The position numbers and the translations under genes were made by a program. A stretch of 64,000 nt of DNA from Gordonia hankookensis (GTDB lineage: Bacteria > Actinomycetota > Actinomycetes > Mycobacteriales > Mycobacteriaceae), in NCBI RefSeq assembly GCF_014673215.1, contig NZ_JACWMS010000004.1, positions 1-64,000 of the forward strand. The letters are read 5' to 3'. The notes under the pieces were generated by a model that was given only the letters and a program-made list of their open reading frames with translations, did no database searches and was not told where the DNA came from. Each line of letters starts with the position of its first letter. Position 1 is the stretch's first letter. Positions 7,581 through 16,110 of the stretch are shown here, piece by piece.

Positions 7581-9425
7581 TCAGCTGAGGTGATGGACGT
7601 CCTGCAATCCGTACACCGGGGTCGGGATGCCTTCGTACCGGGCCTTGAGTTGGAGTGCGAGATAGAGCGAATAGTGGCGGGACTGATGGAGATTCCCGCC
7701 GTGGAACCACAGCCCGGGTTGCTGGGTGGGCTTCCACATGTTGCGTTGCTCGCCTTCCCAAGGGCCGGGATCCTTGGTGGTCTCCGAGCCGAGCCCCCAC
7801 ACCTTGCCGACCCGGTCGGCCACGTCCTGACCCATCAGGTCGGCCGCCCAACCGTTCATCGAACCGTATCCGGTCGCATAGACCACGACGTCCGCGTCGA
7901 GTTCCGTGCCGTCGGCCAGGACCACGGAGTGTTCGGTGAGGTGATCGATGTCGCCGTGGGCGAGTTTGATGGTGCCGTCGGCGACGAGATCACATGCACC
8001 GACGTCGATGTAGTAGCCGGAACCGCGTCGTAGGTACTTCATGAAGAGCCCGGAGTCATCGTCGCCGAAGTCGAGATCGAATCCGGCCGCCTCGAGGCGA
8101 TCGTAGAAGTCCTTGTCGCGCTCGCGGATCTGGTCATACAGCGGGATCTGGAACTCGTGCATGATCCGGTAGGGCAACGAGGCGAAGGTGAGATCGGCCT
8201 TCTTGGTGGTCATCCCCGACTCGACGGCCTGCTCACTGTAGAGGGCGCCGAGCCCGATCTCCATGAGTGAGTCGGACCGCACGATGTGGGTGGACGACCG
8301 CTGCACCATCGTCGTGTCGATCCCATTCTCCACCAATGCCTTACAGATGTCGTGCGCGGAGTTGTTGGCGCCGATCACGACGACCCTCTGGCCGGCGTAG
8401 CCATCCGGACCCGGATGCTGACTCGAATGATGCTGGTCGCCGGTGAACACATCCTGGCCGGGGAAGGACGGCACGTTCGCCTTGCCCGACATCCCGGTCG
8501 CCAGCACCAGTTGCGTGGGATGGAGGGTCATCGGATCACCGTCGCGCTCGATCTCGACGGTCCACTGCTGTGCCTGCTCGTCGTAGTCGGCCGACAGGCA
8601 CGTCGTCTTGCTCCAGTACGGCACCTCCATGACCTTGGTGTAGAACTCCAGCCAGTCGCCGATCTTGTCCTTGGGGGCGAACACCGGCCAGTTGGCCGGG
8701 AAGGGCAGGTACGGCAGGTGGTCGTACCAGACCGGATCGTGCAGACAGAGCGACTTGTAGCGTTGACGCCACTGGTCGCCCGGTCGGTCATGACGGTCGA
8801 CGACGATCGACGGCACGCCGAGCTGTCGTAGCCGGGCGCCGAGCGCGATCCCGCCCTGACCGCCGCCGATCACCAGCACGTACGGCGCTCGCGTGCTGCT
8901 CAGAGCAGCGTCCTCGTCCTCGCGCTTCTCCGCCCACGAACGCCGGTCGGGGTCGGACCCGTGTACGGCGCCCCTCACGCGGGTGGCGCCGCTCGGCTCT
9001 TCGTGTCCCGTGAGTTCCTGCAACGTGGTGAGCAGCGTCCAGGCGACATCGGTGCCGGATACCGCGTCCGGCCGGAGTCGGAGGTGGCCGACGCCGCGAC
9101 CGGTCGCGGTCTCGAACTCGATGAAAGCCGCGGCGACGTCACCCTCCACGGTGGCCGGTTCGGCGGTACGGAATGCCCGCGGATCGGTGTCGGCGAGTCG
9201 GGTCGTCAGCATGTCGGCGATCTGTTCGCGACCCTCGACGGTCTTGAGGTTCCAGGTGAACGAGACGAGGTCGCGCCAGAAGCTGTCGGTGGCGAACATG
9301 CCGGTGACCTGGTCGATGTCGCGGGCGGCCAGGGCGCTCTCGAAGGCGGTGAGCCAGGTGTCGATGCGCTGTTGCGGATCGGTCGGCCCCGCTCCGGCGG
9401 TGGTGGGCTCCAATGTCTGCGTCAT
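7581..9425 (-). CDS. flavin-containing monooxygenase with N-terminal NTF2-like domain
   Basis: The 614-residue product joins an NTF2/SnoaL-like domain (about residues 20-135) to a flavin monooxygenase (about 180-614). The FAD loop is GGGQGG (187-192). The class-B fingerprint FTGDQHHSSQH lies at 327-337, the NADP loop VIGANNSAHD at 350-359, and the second FAD-contact segment ends in VVVYATGYGS. Such enzymes insert oxygen into ketones, amines or indole-type acids. The ATG at 9425 follows GAGGAAGG. It is divergent from a GAF-domain regulator, which probably activates it. The substrate is not readable; the place between amide and polyamine genes hints at a nitrogen compound. Confidence 0.88.
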   Translation of the reverse strand: MTQTLEPTTAGAGPTDPQQRIDTWLTAFESALAARDIDQVTGMFATDSFWRDLVSFTWNLKTVEGREQIADMLTTRLADTDPRAFRTAEPATVEGDVAAAFIEFETATGRGVGHLRLRPDAVSGTDVAWTLLTTLQELTGHEEPSGATRVRGAVHGSDPDRRSWAEKREDEDAALSSTRAPYVLVIGGGQGGIALGARLRQLGVPSIVVDRHDRPGDQWRQRYKSLCLHDPVWYDHLPYLPFPANWPVFAPKDKIGDWLEFYTKVMEVPYWSKTTCLSADYDEQAQQWTVEIERDGDPMTLHPTQLVLATGMSGKANVPSFPGQDVFTGDQHHSSQHPGPDGYAGQRVVVIGANNSAHDICKALVENGIDTTMVQRSSTHIVRSDSLMEIGLGALYSEQAVESGMTTKKADLTFASLPYRIMHEFQIPLYDQIRERDKDFYDRLEAAGFDLDFGDDDSGLFMKYLRRGSGYYIDVGACDLVADGTIKLAHGDIDHLTEHSVVLADGTELDADVVVYATGYGSMNGWAADLMGQDVADRVGKVWGLGSETTKDPGPWEGEQRNMWKPTQQPGLWFHGGNLHQSRHYSLYLALQLKARYEGIPTPVYGLQDVHHLS

Positions 9426-9498
9426 GATGTGCCTTCCTCGGTGCTGCGATCATCGCTGTCTGTGATCCACGGCACACCGACGGGCCGGTCGCCGACAA

Positions 9499-9564
9499 GG
9501 GTTGCAGTGGGTTGCGGTCCGGTTTGCGGACGAACGTCGGCGTGCCTGCAACCCGCTGCAACCC
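9499..9564. promoter_or_regulatory. four-box operator between the monooxygenase and its regulator
   Basis: Two direct copies of GGGTTGC (9499-9505 and 9509-9515, 10 bp apart) face two inverted copies, GCAACCC (9548-9554 and 9558-9564, again 10 bp apart). The two 17-bp blocks are inverted repeats of each other with a single mismatch. The 10-bp spacing places boxes on one face of the helix. It lies between the divergent starts at 9425 and 9612, ideal for the GAF-type regulator. Confidence 0.75.
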
Positions 9565-9611
9565 CCGGCCATCCTTTGCGGTCGGAGTGTGATGGGGAGC
9601 ACAATCGGGGT

Positions 9612-10847
9612 GTGTCGGACCCAGATGCGCAGATCGGCCCCGAACCCGCGATGTCTGCGGGGGATGACCCACGGCACTACGCTCAGCTGCTGTCCGCCGT
9701 GTACGACGCCGCGATGGCGGGCGACAAGATGCCTGCTCGTCCTCGTTCGCTGATCAGCGAGTCCTGGGACCGCGTCCTGACTGCCGGAGTCGATCCGGAG
9801 GTCGGGCGGACCGATGTCGGTCTCGACGTGAGCGAGCTCGAGGAACGTCGGGCTGTGTCCGGGCTGACCGCGGTGCTCGACGACCTGACGCGGGGGCTTG
9901 ATTCGGTGATCGCAGACGGGGACAACATCCTCGTCGTCGCGGACGCCGAAGGCCGAGTGCTCTGGCGCAGCGGCGCGTCGCGCGTTCTGCAACGGGCCGA
10001 TCGACTCGGTTTCGTCGAGGGTGCGGGATGGGCGGAGAATGCTGTCGGGACCAACGCGATCGGTACTGCATTGATGTCCGGTCGTGCCGTCCAGGTGTTC
10101 TCGGCGGAGCACTTTGTGCGCAGCCATCATTCCTGGACCTGTGCGGGGGCGCCGATCCGGGATCCGCGGACCGGCACACTGCTCGGCGTGGTCGATGTGA
10201 GTGGACCGGCCGCCACGATCCATCCGACTACGGTGGCGCTTGTCGACGTCGTCGCGAAGCTCGCGGAGTCGCAACTGCGTGATCATCATCGGCGCTCGCT
10301 TGACCAACTGCGGTCGGTCGCCGCGCCGATGCTCGCCAGATCCGGCGGGCCCGCATTGGCCGTGGACAACGACGGATGGGTGGCCGCGCTCGACGCCGTC
10401 GCCCCTCGCGCCCGCCTGACCCTGCCGCGCCATGCCGGACCAGGGCGGGTGTGGTTGCGGAGCCTGGGGGACTGCGACCTCGAGCCGCTACCGGGCGGCT
10501 GGTTGGTACGGGTCGCCGAGCGCGGCTCGTCGTCGGACACGACAGTCGATCTCGATCTGCGGGATCCGCGCAAGCCATCGCTGACGGTGTCCGGCGGGAC
10601 GGGCCAGTGGACCATGCGGCCCTCGCCCCGGCACGCGGAGATCCTGACGCTGCTCGCCCAGCACCGGGGTGGCCGCAGCGCAGCGCAGATGTCACGGCAT
10701 CTGTTCGGGACAGATGACCGGACGATCACCGTGCGAGCCGAGATGTCGCGCCTGCGGAAACATCTCGGTGGGCTGCTCGCCGCACATCCCTATCGCTTCG
10801 CCGACGGCGTGACGGTGCGGGTGGATCGCGTGGGTGCGGCGTCCTGA
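9612..10847 (+). CDS. GAF-domain transcriptional regulator (AcoR-like N-terminus, winged-helix C-terminus)
   Basis: This is a 411-residue regulator. An AcoR-type GAF sensor domain spans about residues 100-220, with the typical stretch GAGWAENAVGTNAIGTAL and later LGVVDVSG. There is no sigma54 AAA+ domain. The C-terminal 70 residues look like an OmpR/BTAD-type winged helix (TVRAEMSRLRKHLGGLL). I favour the GTG at 9612, which has GGGGAG 12 nt upstream; an ATG at 9651 is possible but has no ribosome site. Related genes sit beside monooxygenases in actinobacteria and activate them in response to substrate. It probably binds the four-box operator just upstream and may regulate itself. Confidence 0.85.
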   Translation: MSDPDAQIGPEPAMSAGDDPRHYAQLLSAVYDAAMAGDKMPARPRSLISESWDRVLTAGVDPEVGRTDVGLDVSELEERRAVSGLTAVLDDLTRGLDSVIADGDNILVVADAEGRVLWRSGASRVLQRADRLGFVEGAGWAENAVGTNAIGTALMSGRAVQVFSAEHFVRSHHSWTCAGAPIRDPRTGTLLGVVDVSGPAATIHPTTVALVDVVAKLAESQLRDHHRRSLDQLRSVAAPMLARSGGPALAVDNDGWVAALDAVAPRARLTLPRHAGPGRVWLRSLGDCDLEPLPGGWLVRVAERGSSSDTTVDLDLRDPRKPSLTVSGGTGQWTMRPSPRHAEILTLLAQHRGGRSAAQMSRHLFGTDDRTITVRAEMSRLRKHLGGLLAAHPYRFADGVTVRVDRVGAAS

Positions 10848-10890
10848 CCCGTCGGACGAGCCACGCGCCTGGGCCTTGTTGTGGGAGTGG

Positions 10891-10979
10891 CGATCTCGAT
10901 ACGCCGCGAGCTCGCTGCGCTCGCTCGCGGCTACTCGATCGGCGGGGACATGGCGGCTACTCGATCGGCGGGGACACGG
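10891..10979. repeat. dispersed intergenic repeat with hairpin and tandem 26-bp units
   Basis: The stretch holds a hairpin, CCGCGAGC (10904-10911) and GCTCGCGG (10923-10930), followed by two 26-bp direct copies beginning CGGCTACTCGATCGGCGGGG (10928 and 10954). It fills the space between two convergent genes. The style (CTCGATACGCC...GCTACTCGA) resembles intergenic repeats I remember from Gordonia and Rhodococcus genomes. No coding potential is apparent. Confidence 0.6.
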
Positions 10980-10993
10980 CGGGGAGACGGTGG

Positions 10994-12376
10994 CTAGCCG
11001 ACTGGCGGGGAGGTGACGGCGAGGTCGTCGAGGATGGCCGTCGCGGTGCGCCTGCCCATCCGGATCGCGCCGTCGACATGCTGGTAGCCCTCGGCGGCGA
11101 TATCGGAGCAGGAGAAGTGGATAGGGCCGACCGGCGTCCGCTGGTCCTTGCCGTAGCGATGCAGACCGCCGAGATCGAAGCTCGCGGCATACGCGCCGCG
11201 CGTCCACTCCTCCGAGCCCCAATCGGACTCGTAGTAGACAACCGGCTCGGTCGCCTTCGGCCCGAGGAACCGGGCGATCGACGCCAGAATCGCGGCGCGC
11301 CGTTCGTCGGCGGGCAGCGCGAACATCGCATCCGCCTTCTGATCCGACACGAATCCGACCAGGGTGCCACGTTCGTCGCCGTGATTGGTGTTGTCGTACA
11401 CCTCCTGCACGAGCTCGGAGCCGCTGAAACCGGTGCCCGACAGACCGTCCTCGCGCCAGAACGGCGTCTCGTAGACGGCATGGACCTTGATCACCAAGCC
11501 CAACGACATGTGCTGATGCATCTGATGCTGCCGTCGTGGGAGGGGCGGGTCGAAGGAGATACGGGGATACAGGTTCGGGGGTACGGCCAGGACGACCCGC
11601 CGCGCGTGACATTCCAGGCCGCCGTCGGCATGGACGGTGACGCCACCGTCGGGGTGGCGACGGACCGAACGTGCGGGTGCGTTCAGGAAGACGTGGTCGC
11701 CCAGACGCTCCGCCAGCCGCTCGGACACCTGTTGCATCCCGCCGACGACACGTCGGTCGAGGATGAAGTCCTCGTCGACGAGATTGCTGAACGACCCTGC
11801 CGATGCCGCCATCAGCACCGCCTGCAGAGTGGAGAACGCGTGCGCGGGCTTGGTGAGCATGCCACCTGCCACGAAGAGGCTGATGTTGTCGATGGCCTCG
11901 ACGTCGTCGGTCAGGTCCTCCAGCCAGCGACGGAACGATATCGTGTCGAGTTCGGCCGCGCGCGGATGGGCCCACGGCTCCTCGGCACCGATCTCCGCGA
12001 CCAGGTCATCGATGATGCCGACAAGCCGGTTCATCTCGGCGACGGTCCGACCCGATGCCGGGAAATCGTTGCCGTCGTAGATGATTCGTTCACCCGTCGG
12101 TGTCACGTACACCGAGCTGCCGTCGCGATGGCGCGGATAGGTCTGCAGGCCGAGGACATCGAGCATCTCGTACAGGGCAGATTGATCCGGCGACACCCAC
12201 TGCCCGCCGATCTCGAGCATGGCGCCGTCGATGGTGTCGGTCCACGTGCGACCGCCGACGCGGTCCCGGGCCTCGAAGACTGCCACGCTGAGTCCGGCCT
12301 CGGTCAGATGATGCGCCGCACTCAAGCCGGAGGGGCCGGCGCCGATGACGATCACGTCGCGGTTGATGCTGGTCAT
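10994..12376 (-). CDS. puo: putrescine oxidase (flavin amine oxidase)
   Basis: The enzyme oxidises putrescine to 4-aminobutanal, releasing ammonia and hydrogen peroxide. The 460-residue product has the FAD loop GAGPSGLSAA (12-21), RVGGRTW and IGGQWVSPDQ near the N-terminus, and the flavin-contacting C-terminus ending GYQHVDGAIRMG. As I remember the Rhodococcus erythropolis putrescine oxidase, the match is close over the whole length, including LPRRQHQMHQHMSLGLVIKV. AGGAG precedes the ATG at 12376. It is the last gene of the agmatine/putrescine operon, 83 bp after aguA. A broader monoamine or polyamine oxidase is possible, but the aguA/aguB neighbours support putrescine. Confidence 0.93.
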   Translation of the reverse strand: MTSINRDVIVIGAGPSGLSAAHHLTEAGLSVAVFEARDRVGGRTWTDTIDGAMLEIGGQWVSPDQSALYEMLDVLGLQTYPRHRDGSSVYVTPTGERIIYDGNDFPASGRTVAEMNRLVGIIDDLVAEIGAEEPWAHPRAAELDTISFRRWLEDLTDDVEAIDNISLFVAGGMLTKPAHAFSTLQAVLMAASAGSFSNLVDEDFILDRRVVGGMQQVSERLAERLGDHVFLNAPARSVRRHPDGGVTVHADGGLECHARRVVLAVPPNLYPRISFDPPLPRRQHQMHQHMSLGLVIKVHAVYETPFWREDGLSGTGFSGSELVQEVYDNTNHGDERGTLVGFVSDQKADAMFALPADERRAAILASIARFLGPKATEPVVYYESDWGSEEWTRGAYAASFDLGGLHRYGKDQRTPVGPIHFSCSDIAAEGYQHVDGAIRMGRRTATAILDDLAVTSPPVG

Positions 12377-12459
12377 GATGACTCCTGTTCCATGGTGAGA
12401 CCACCGGGCGGCATGGCCGTCCGGCCAGTGGCCGAGTGGATGTCAGATGGGACGGGTTG

Positions 12460-13509
12460 CTACCGGCTCACGGCCGACGGTTCGTTCTGGGTGATGCAGT
12501 GGATTCCACCGCCCCGTTCGAAGATGGGGCGCGCATCGACCGTGACGACCTGCCGACCCGGGTAGGCGGCACCGAGGATCTCGGCGGCCTCCGCGTCGTG
12601 CGGATCGGCGAAGGAGCAGGCGATCACCGCACCGTTCGCGACATAGTGGTTGAGATAGCTGTAGTCCACGAAACCCCCGGTGTCGGTCAGGGTCTTCGGT
12701 GCGGGCACCTCGATGATGTCGAGCTGTCGGCCTCCGGCGTCGTGGGCATCCCGAAGCGTCGACAGGAGTTGCTGAGAGACAGCGTGATCGGGATGGCCGG
12801 GATCGCGTTGGACGTGGACGAGAGCGGTACCCGGCGACGGCAGGGCCGCGCAGATGTCGACGTGGCCGCGCGTCCCGTAGAGATCGGAGTCGCGGGTCAA
12901 TCCCCGTGGCAGCCAGATCACCCTGTCGACGCCGATGGTGCGTCGCAGCTCGGCCTCGACAGCCTCCTTGGTGAGATCCGGATTCCGTCCCGGATCCAGC
13001 TGGACGGTCTCGGTGACGAGCACGGTTCCGGCCCCGTCGACCTGGATTCCGCCGCCCTCGTTGACCATCGAGGAATCGATGACGGTGACATCGGTCCCGT
13101 CACCCGCCGACCCGCTGTGCGCGAGCACGAAACGGCCGATCTCCTGGTCGTGCTCCCAGTTCGCCCATTCCTGGGCGCCCCAGCCGTTGAACACCCAGTC
13201 GACACCTCCGACGTGCCCATCGTCGTCGAGGACGAAGGTGGGGCCCATGTCGCGCATCCAGGCGTCGTCGAGCGGGGCCTCGAGGACGTCGACCGCGCGT
13301 CCGAGGTAGCGCTTGGCCGCGGCGACCTCTGCCGGGTCGACGACCACCACGACGGGTTCGAACTCGCTGACGGCATTCGCGACCGCCGCCCACGCCGAGC
13401 GCGCTTCGTGGTGCTCTTCCGCGGTGTCGCCGAGGGAGTAGCCCTGGCTGGGGAAGGCCATCCAGGTCCGTCGGTGCGGTTCGCGCTCGGCCGGCATCCG
13501 CCAGGTCAT
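12460..13509 (-). CDS. aguA: agmatine deiminase
   Basis: AguA converts agmatine to N-carbamoylputrescine and ammonia. The 349-residue product has the family motifs WMRDMGPTF (near residue 84), NEGGGIQVDG, TRGHVD and GGGIHCITQ, whose Cys338 is the catalytic thiol. The length is close to that of known agmatine deiminases. Its start overlaps the stop of aguB by 4 bp (ATGA), so the two enzymes acting in sequence are translationally coupled. Another guanidine-modifying member of this family is possible, but the pairing with aguB and puo makes agmatine the natural substrate. Confidence 0.93.
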   Translation of the reverse strand: MTWRMPAEREPHRRTWMAFPSQGYSLGDTAEEHHEARSAWAAVANAVSEFEPVVVVVDPAEVAAAKRYLGRAVDVLEAPLDDAWMRDMGPTFVLDDDGHVGGVDWVFNGWGAQEWANWEHDQEIGRFVLAHSGSAGDGTDVTVIDSSMVNEGGGIQVDGAGTVLVTETVQLDPGRNPDLTKEAVEAELRRTIGVDRVIWLPRGLTRDSDLYGTRGHVDICAALPSPGTALVHVQRDPGHPDHAVSQQLLSTLRDAHDAGGRQLDIIEVPAPKTLTDTGGFVDYSYLNHYVANGAVIACSFADPHDAEAAEILGAAYPGRQVVTVDARPIFERGGGIHCITQNEPSAVSR

Positions 13510-14489
13510 CGGGCCCGCCCGATCGGATGGTCGGGGTCGACCGGTGCGCTCAACGCGGCGTAGGTGTCGGGCCTCCTGGTGGCCAGGAACGGGAACAGCG
13601 TCAGCCAGTCACGGCGTTGTTCGAGGTCGAGATCGGCGACCAGCACCGCGGACTCGTCGCGCGGGGCCTGTACCAGGATGCGGCCGTACGGATCCGAGAT
13701 GAACGACGACCCGTAGAAGGTGATGACTCCCTCGTTGCCGTGCCGGTTGGGTGCGATCATGAAGGTGCCGTTGGCGATTCCGTTGCCGACGATCACCTGT
13801 TGCCACAGCGGCTGCGTATCGAAGTCCGGGTGATCGGGTTCCGATCCGATGGCTGTCGGATAGACGATGATCTCGGCACCCGCCAGCGAGTACATCCGCG
13901 CGACCTCGGGAAACCATTCGTCCCAGCAGGTGGGCATGCCGATCTTCGCGCCTCCCAGCGCGTCCGCGGTGTGCACGGTGTAGGCCTCGTCGGAGGCCGG
14001 CCCGCCACGGAAGTAGGTGTCCTCGTAATAGCCTGCGGTCACCGGAATGTGGAGTTTACGTGTGCGCCCGATGAGCCCGTCGGGGCCGACGAGAATAGCG
14101 GTGTTGAACCCGAGACCGTCGTCGTAGGCGACACCGGCCTCCGCGGTGGCGTGCTCGTACAGCGACGCATGCACGAGGATGTCGTGCCGCTTGGCGGCAT
14201 CGGCCGCGAAGCGGAAGGTGGGCCCCGACAACAGATCCTCGGCCCCGGCTCCGGGGTCGTCACCGCCACGGACAAAGGCCGGGTATCTGCTCAGGGTGAG
14301 TTCGGGCAGGAAGACGACCTGCGCGCCCTGCTCGGCAGCGGCCGCGATGGCGTCGGTGAGCTCGGCCTCCAGAGCGGTAGCGTCCTCGTGCCAGCGGTGC
14401 TGGACCAGCGCGACACGTACCGGCTCCCTGGTCGGGGCGTCGACGCGAGCGAGGGACGCCGGTGGGGTGAGGGCGGTGAGAACCTTCAT
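13506..14489 (-). CDS. aguB: N-carbamoylputrescine amidase
   Basis: AguB hydrolyses N-carbamoylputrescine to putrescine, carbon dioxide and ammonia. The 327-residue product is a nitrilase-superfamily enzyme with triad Glu63 (FLPELTLSRYP), Lys145 (TRKLHIP) and Cys188 (GMPTCWDEWFPE), and the YYEDTYF stretch seen in this subfamily. The open frame continues far upstream inside the permease gene, but recognisable protein begins at the ATG at 14489. The ribosome site there is weak (GAAAG), which fits coupling to the permease 26 bp upstream. It precedes aguA with a 4-bp overlap. Confidence 0.92.
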   Translation of the reverse strand: MKVLTALTPPASLARVDAPTREPVRVALVQHRWHEDATALEAELTDAIAAAAEQGAQVVFLPELTLSRYPAFVRGGDDPGAGAEDLLSGPTFRFAADAAKRHDILVHASLYEHATAEAGVAYDDGLGFNTAILVGPDGLIGRTRKLHIPVTAGYYEDTYFRGGPASDEAYTVHTADALGGAKIGMPTCWDEWFPEVARMYSLAGAEIIVYPTAIGSEPDHPDFDTQPLWQQVIVGNGIANGTFMIAPNRHGNEGVITFYGSSFISDPYGRILVQAPRDESAVLVADLDLEQRRDWLTLFPFLATRRPDTYAALSAPVDPDHPIGRAR

Positions 14490-14515
14490 GGAACCATTCT
14501 TTCTCGTATGGCGTG

Positions 14516-16099
14516 TCAGGGCAGGGGAGTCGGTGCTTCGGTTGTGATCGAGGCGGATTCGGTTCCCGGCGTCGACCGGGGAAGAGTCCGGCCACGGAAG
14601 AAGTCCGGATGGGACGCGCGCAGGACGAGCATGACGACCGCGCCCAGCAGCAGGAGTCCGAATCCGATGTAGAAGACCAGACCGATCCCGAAGATTGACG
14701 CGCCGCTGCCGTTGTCGGGATTCATGCTCTCGCCGACCGAGATCACGAACACGGCGATCAGGGCGGCACCGCCGAGGAACGGGAACACCAACCGGAACAC
14801 GAAGTTGTGCACACTCGCGAACAGGGTCCGTCGGAAGTACCACACGCAGGCGAATGCCGTGATCCCGTAGTACCAGCAGATCATGATGCCCAATGCCGCG
14901 ATGGTGTCCAGCAGCGTGCGGTCGGACAGGACGGTCACCACGGTGTAGAAGACGCCGGTCACCACGCCCGCCGTGAGGGCTGCGAACGACGGCGCGAGGA
15001 AACGAGGATGGATCTCGGCGAACTTCTTCGGGAAGGCGCCGTAGGTGCCCATTGCCAGCATTGTCCGTGCGACCGGCAGGAACGTCGTCTGCAGGCTGGC
15101 GATCGAGGACACGAGGATGGCCAGGAAGAGCAGGATGCCGCCCCACCGGCCGAGGATCGGTTCCGCGAGCGAGCCGAAGACGTTGTCGGCGTTGTCGGGG
15201 TTGCCCAGGCCCAGCCCCGCCTCTCCGACGCCGGCGTACATCATCGTCGCGACGGCGATGAGCAGGTAGGTGATCAGGATCGAGATGACACACAGCAGAC
15301 CCGAACGACCCGGCGTGCGCTTCGGGTCCTTGCACTCCTCGCCGAGGGTCAGACACGTGTCCCATCCCCAGAAGGCGAAGATCGACCCGGTGAGGCCGAC
15401 TGCGAAGGCCGCGATGGTCAAGCCGGTGAACGGGTTGAACCAGTCGAGGTCGAAATGCAGGTGTGCCGGGGCCTGACCATCGCCGACCTTCACGAACGCC
15501 ACGACGGCGAAGGCGATCAGCACGATCATCTGGAATGCCACCAGCACGTACTGGATGCGTTCGCTCGTGGTGATGCCGCGCATGGACACCCACGTGGCGA
15601 TGGCGAGGAACAGGAGCGTGGTGACGATGTTGACGACCTTGTTGCCGCCGAGGTCCCCGAGCCACACCGAGTCGAACAGACGCCCGAGGATGAGATAGAA
15701 GAACTGGACACCGACCGCCGCCAGATTCGACAGGACGATGATGGTCGCGATCACCATCCCCCAACCGCACATCCACCCGACGTAGGGGCCGAATGCCTTG
15801 GTGGACCAGGTGAACGATGCCCCGCAGTCGGGGTTGTCGGAGTTGAGTTCGCGGTAGCCGTAGGCGGTGAGGAACATCGGGATGAAGCCGGCGATCAGGA
15901 TGGCGGGCATCTTGAGCCCGACCGCTGCGACGATCAGACCGATGGACGCGGTGAGCGTGTAACCCGGTGCGACCGTCGAGATGCCGAGCACGGCTCCAGA
16001 GATCACACCGATCTTGTTGGTGGCCAGCCCCTTGGTGGAGACGGAGTCCCGGCCGCCATCCGGCGGTGGGGTGTTGGTGGTGGTCAGCTCGGCGGTCAT
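14516..16099 (-). CDS. APC-superfamily permease, probable putrescine/agmatine importer
   Basis: This 527-residue membrane protein has about 12-14 hydrophobic segments and is a paralogue of the permease at 1112-2671, with long identical stretches such as YTLTASIGLIVAAVGLKMPA. Sitting between gabD (11-bp gap) and aguB (26-bp gap), it very probably imports putrescine, agmatine or GABA for the pathway encoded around it. GGGGAG precedes the ATG. The N-terminal 25 residues are hydrophilic and differ from the paralogue. Specificity within the APC family cannot be read from sequence. Confidence 0.9.
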   Translation of the reverse strand: MTAELTTTNTPPPDGGRDSVSTKGLATNKIGVISGAVLGISTVAPGYTLTASIGLIVAAVGLKMPAILIAGFIPMFLTAYGYRELNSDNPDCGASFTWSTKAFGPYVGWMCGWGMVIATIIVLSNLAAVGVQFFYLILGRLFDSVWLGDLGGNKVVNIVTTLLFLAIATWVSMRGITTSERIQYVLVAFQMIVLIAFAVVAFVKVGDGQAPAHLHFDLDWFNPFTGLTIAAFAVGLTGSIFAFWGWDTCLTLGEECKDPKRTPGRSGLLCVISILITYLLIAVATMMYAGVGEAGLGLGNPDNADNVFGSLAEPILGRWGGILLFLAILVSSIASLQTTFLPVARTMLAMGTYGAFPKKFAEIHPRFLAPSFAALTAGVVTGVFYTVVTVLSDRTLLDTIAALGIMICWYYGITAFACVWYFRRTLFASVHNFVFRLVFPFLGGAALIAVFVISVGESMNPDNGSGASIFGIGLVFYIGFGLLLLGAVVMLVLRASHPDFFRGRTLPRSTPGTESASITTEAPTPLP

Positions 16100-16110
16100 G
16101 GTGGCTCCCC

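Noticed and set aside
8961..10847. Open frame of 628 codons as a longer GAF regulator
   Set aside because: The first 217 codons lie opposite the monooxygenase gene and across the operator. The regulator begins at 9612.
13506..15776. Very long open frame (756 codons) covering aguB and much of the permease gene
   Set aside because: Only the last 327 codons encode a recognisable protein (AguB). The upstream part is an arginine-rich shadow of the permease in another frame, and a supported ATG exists at 14489.
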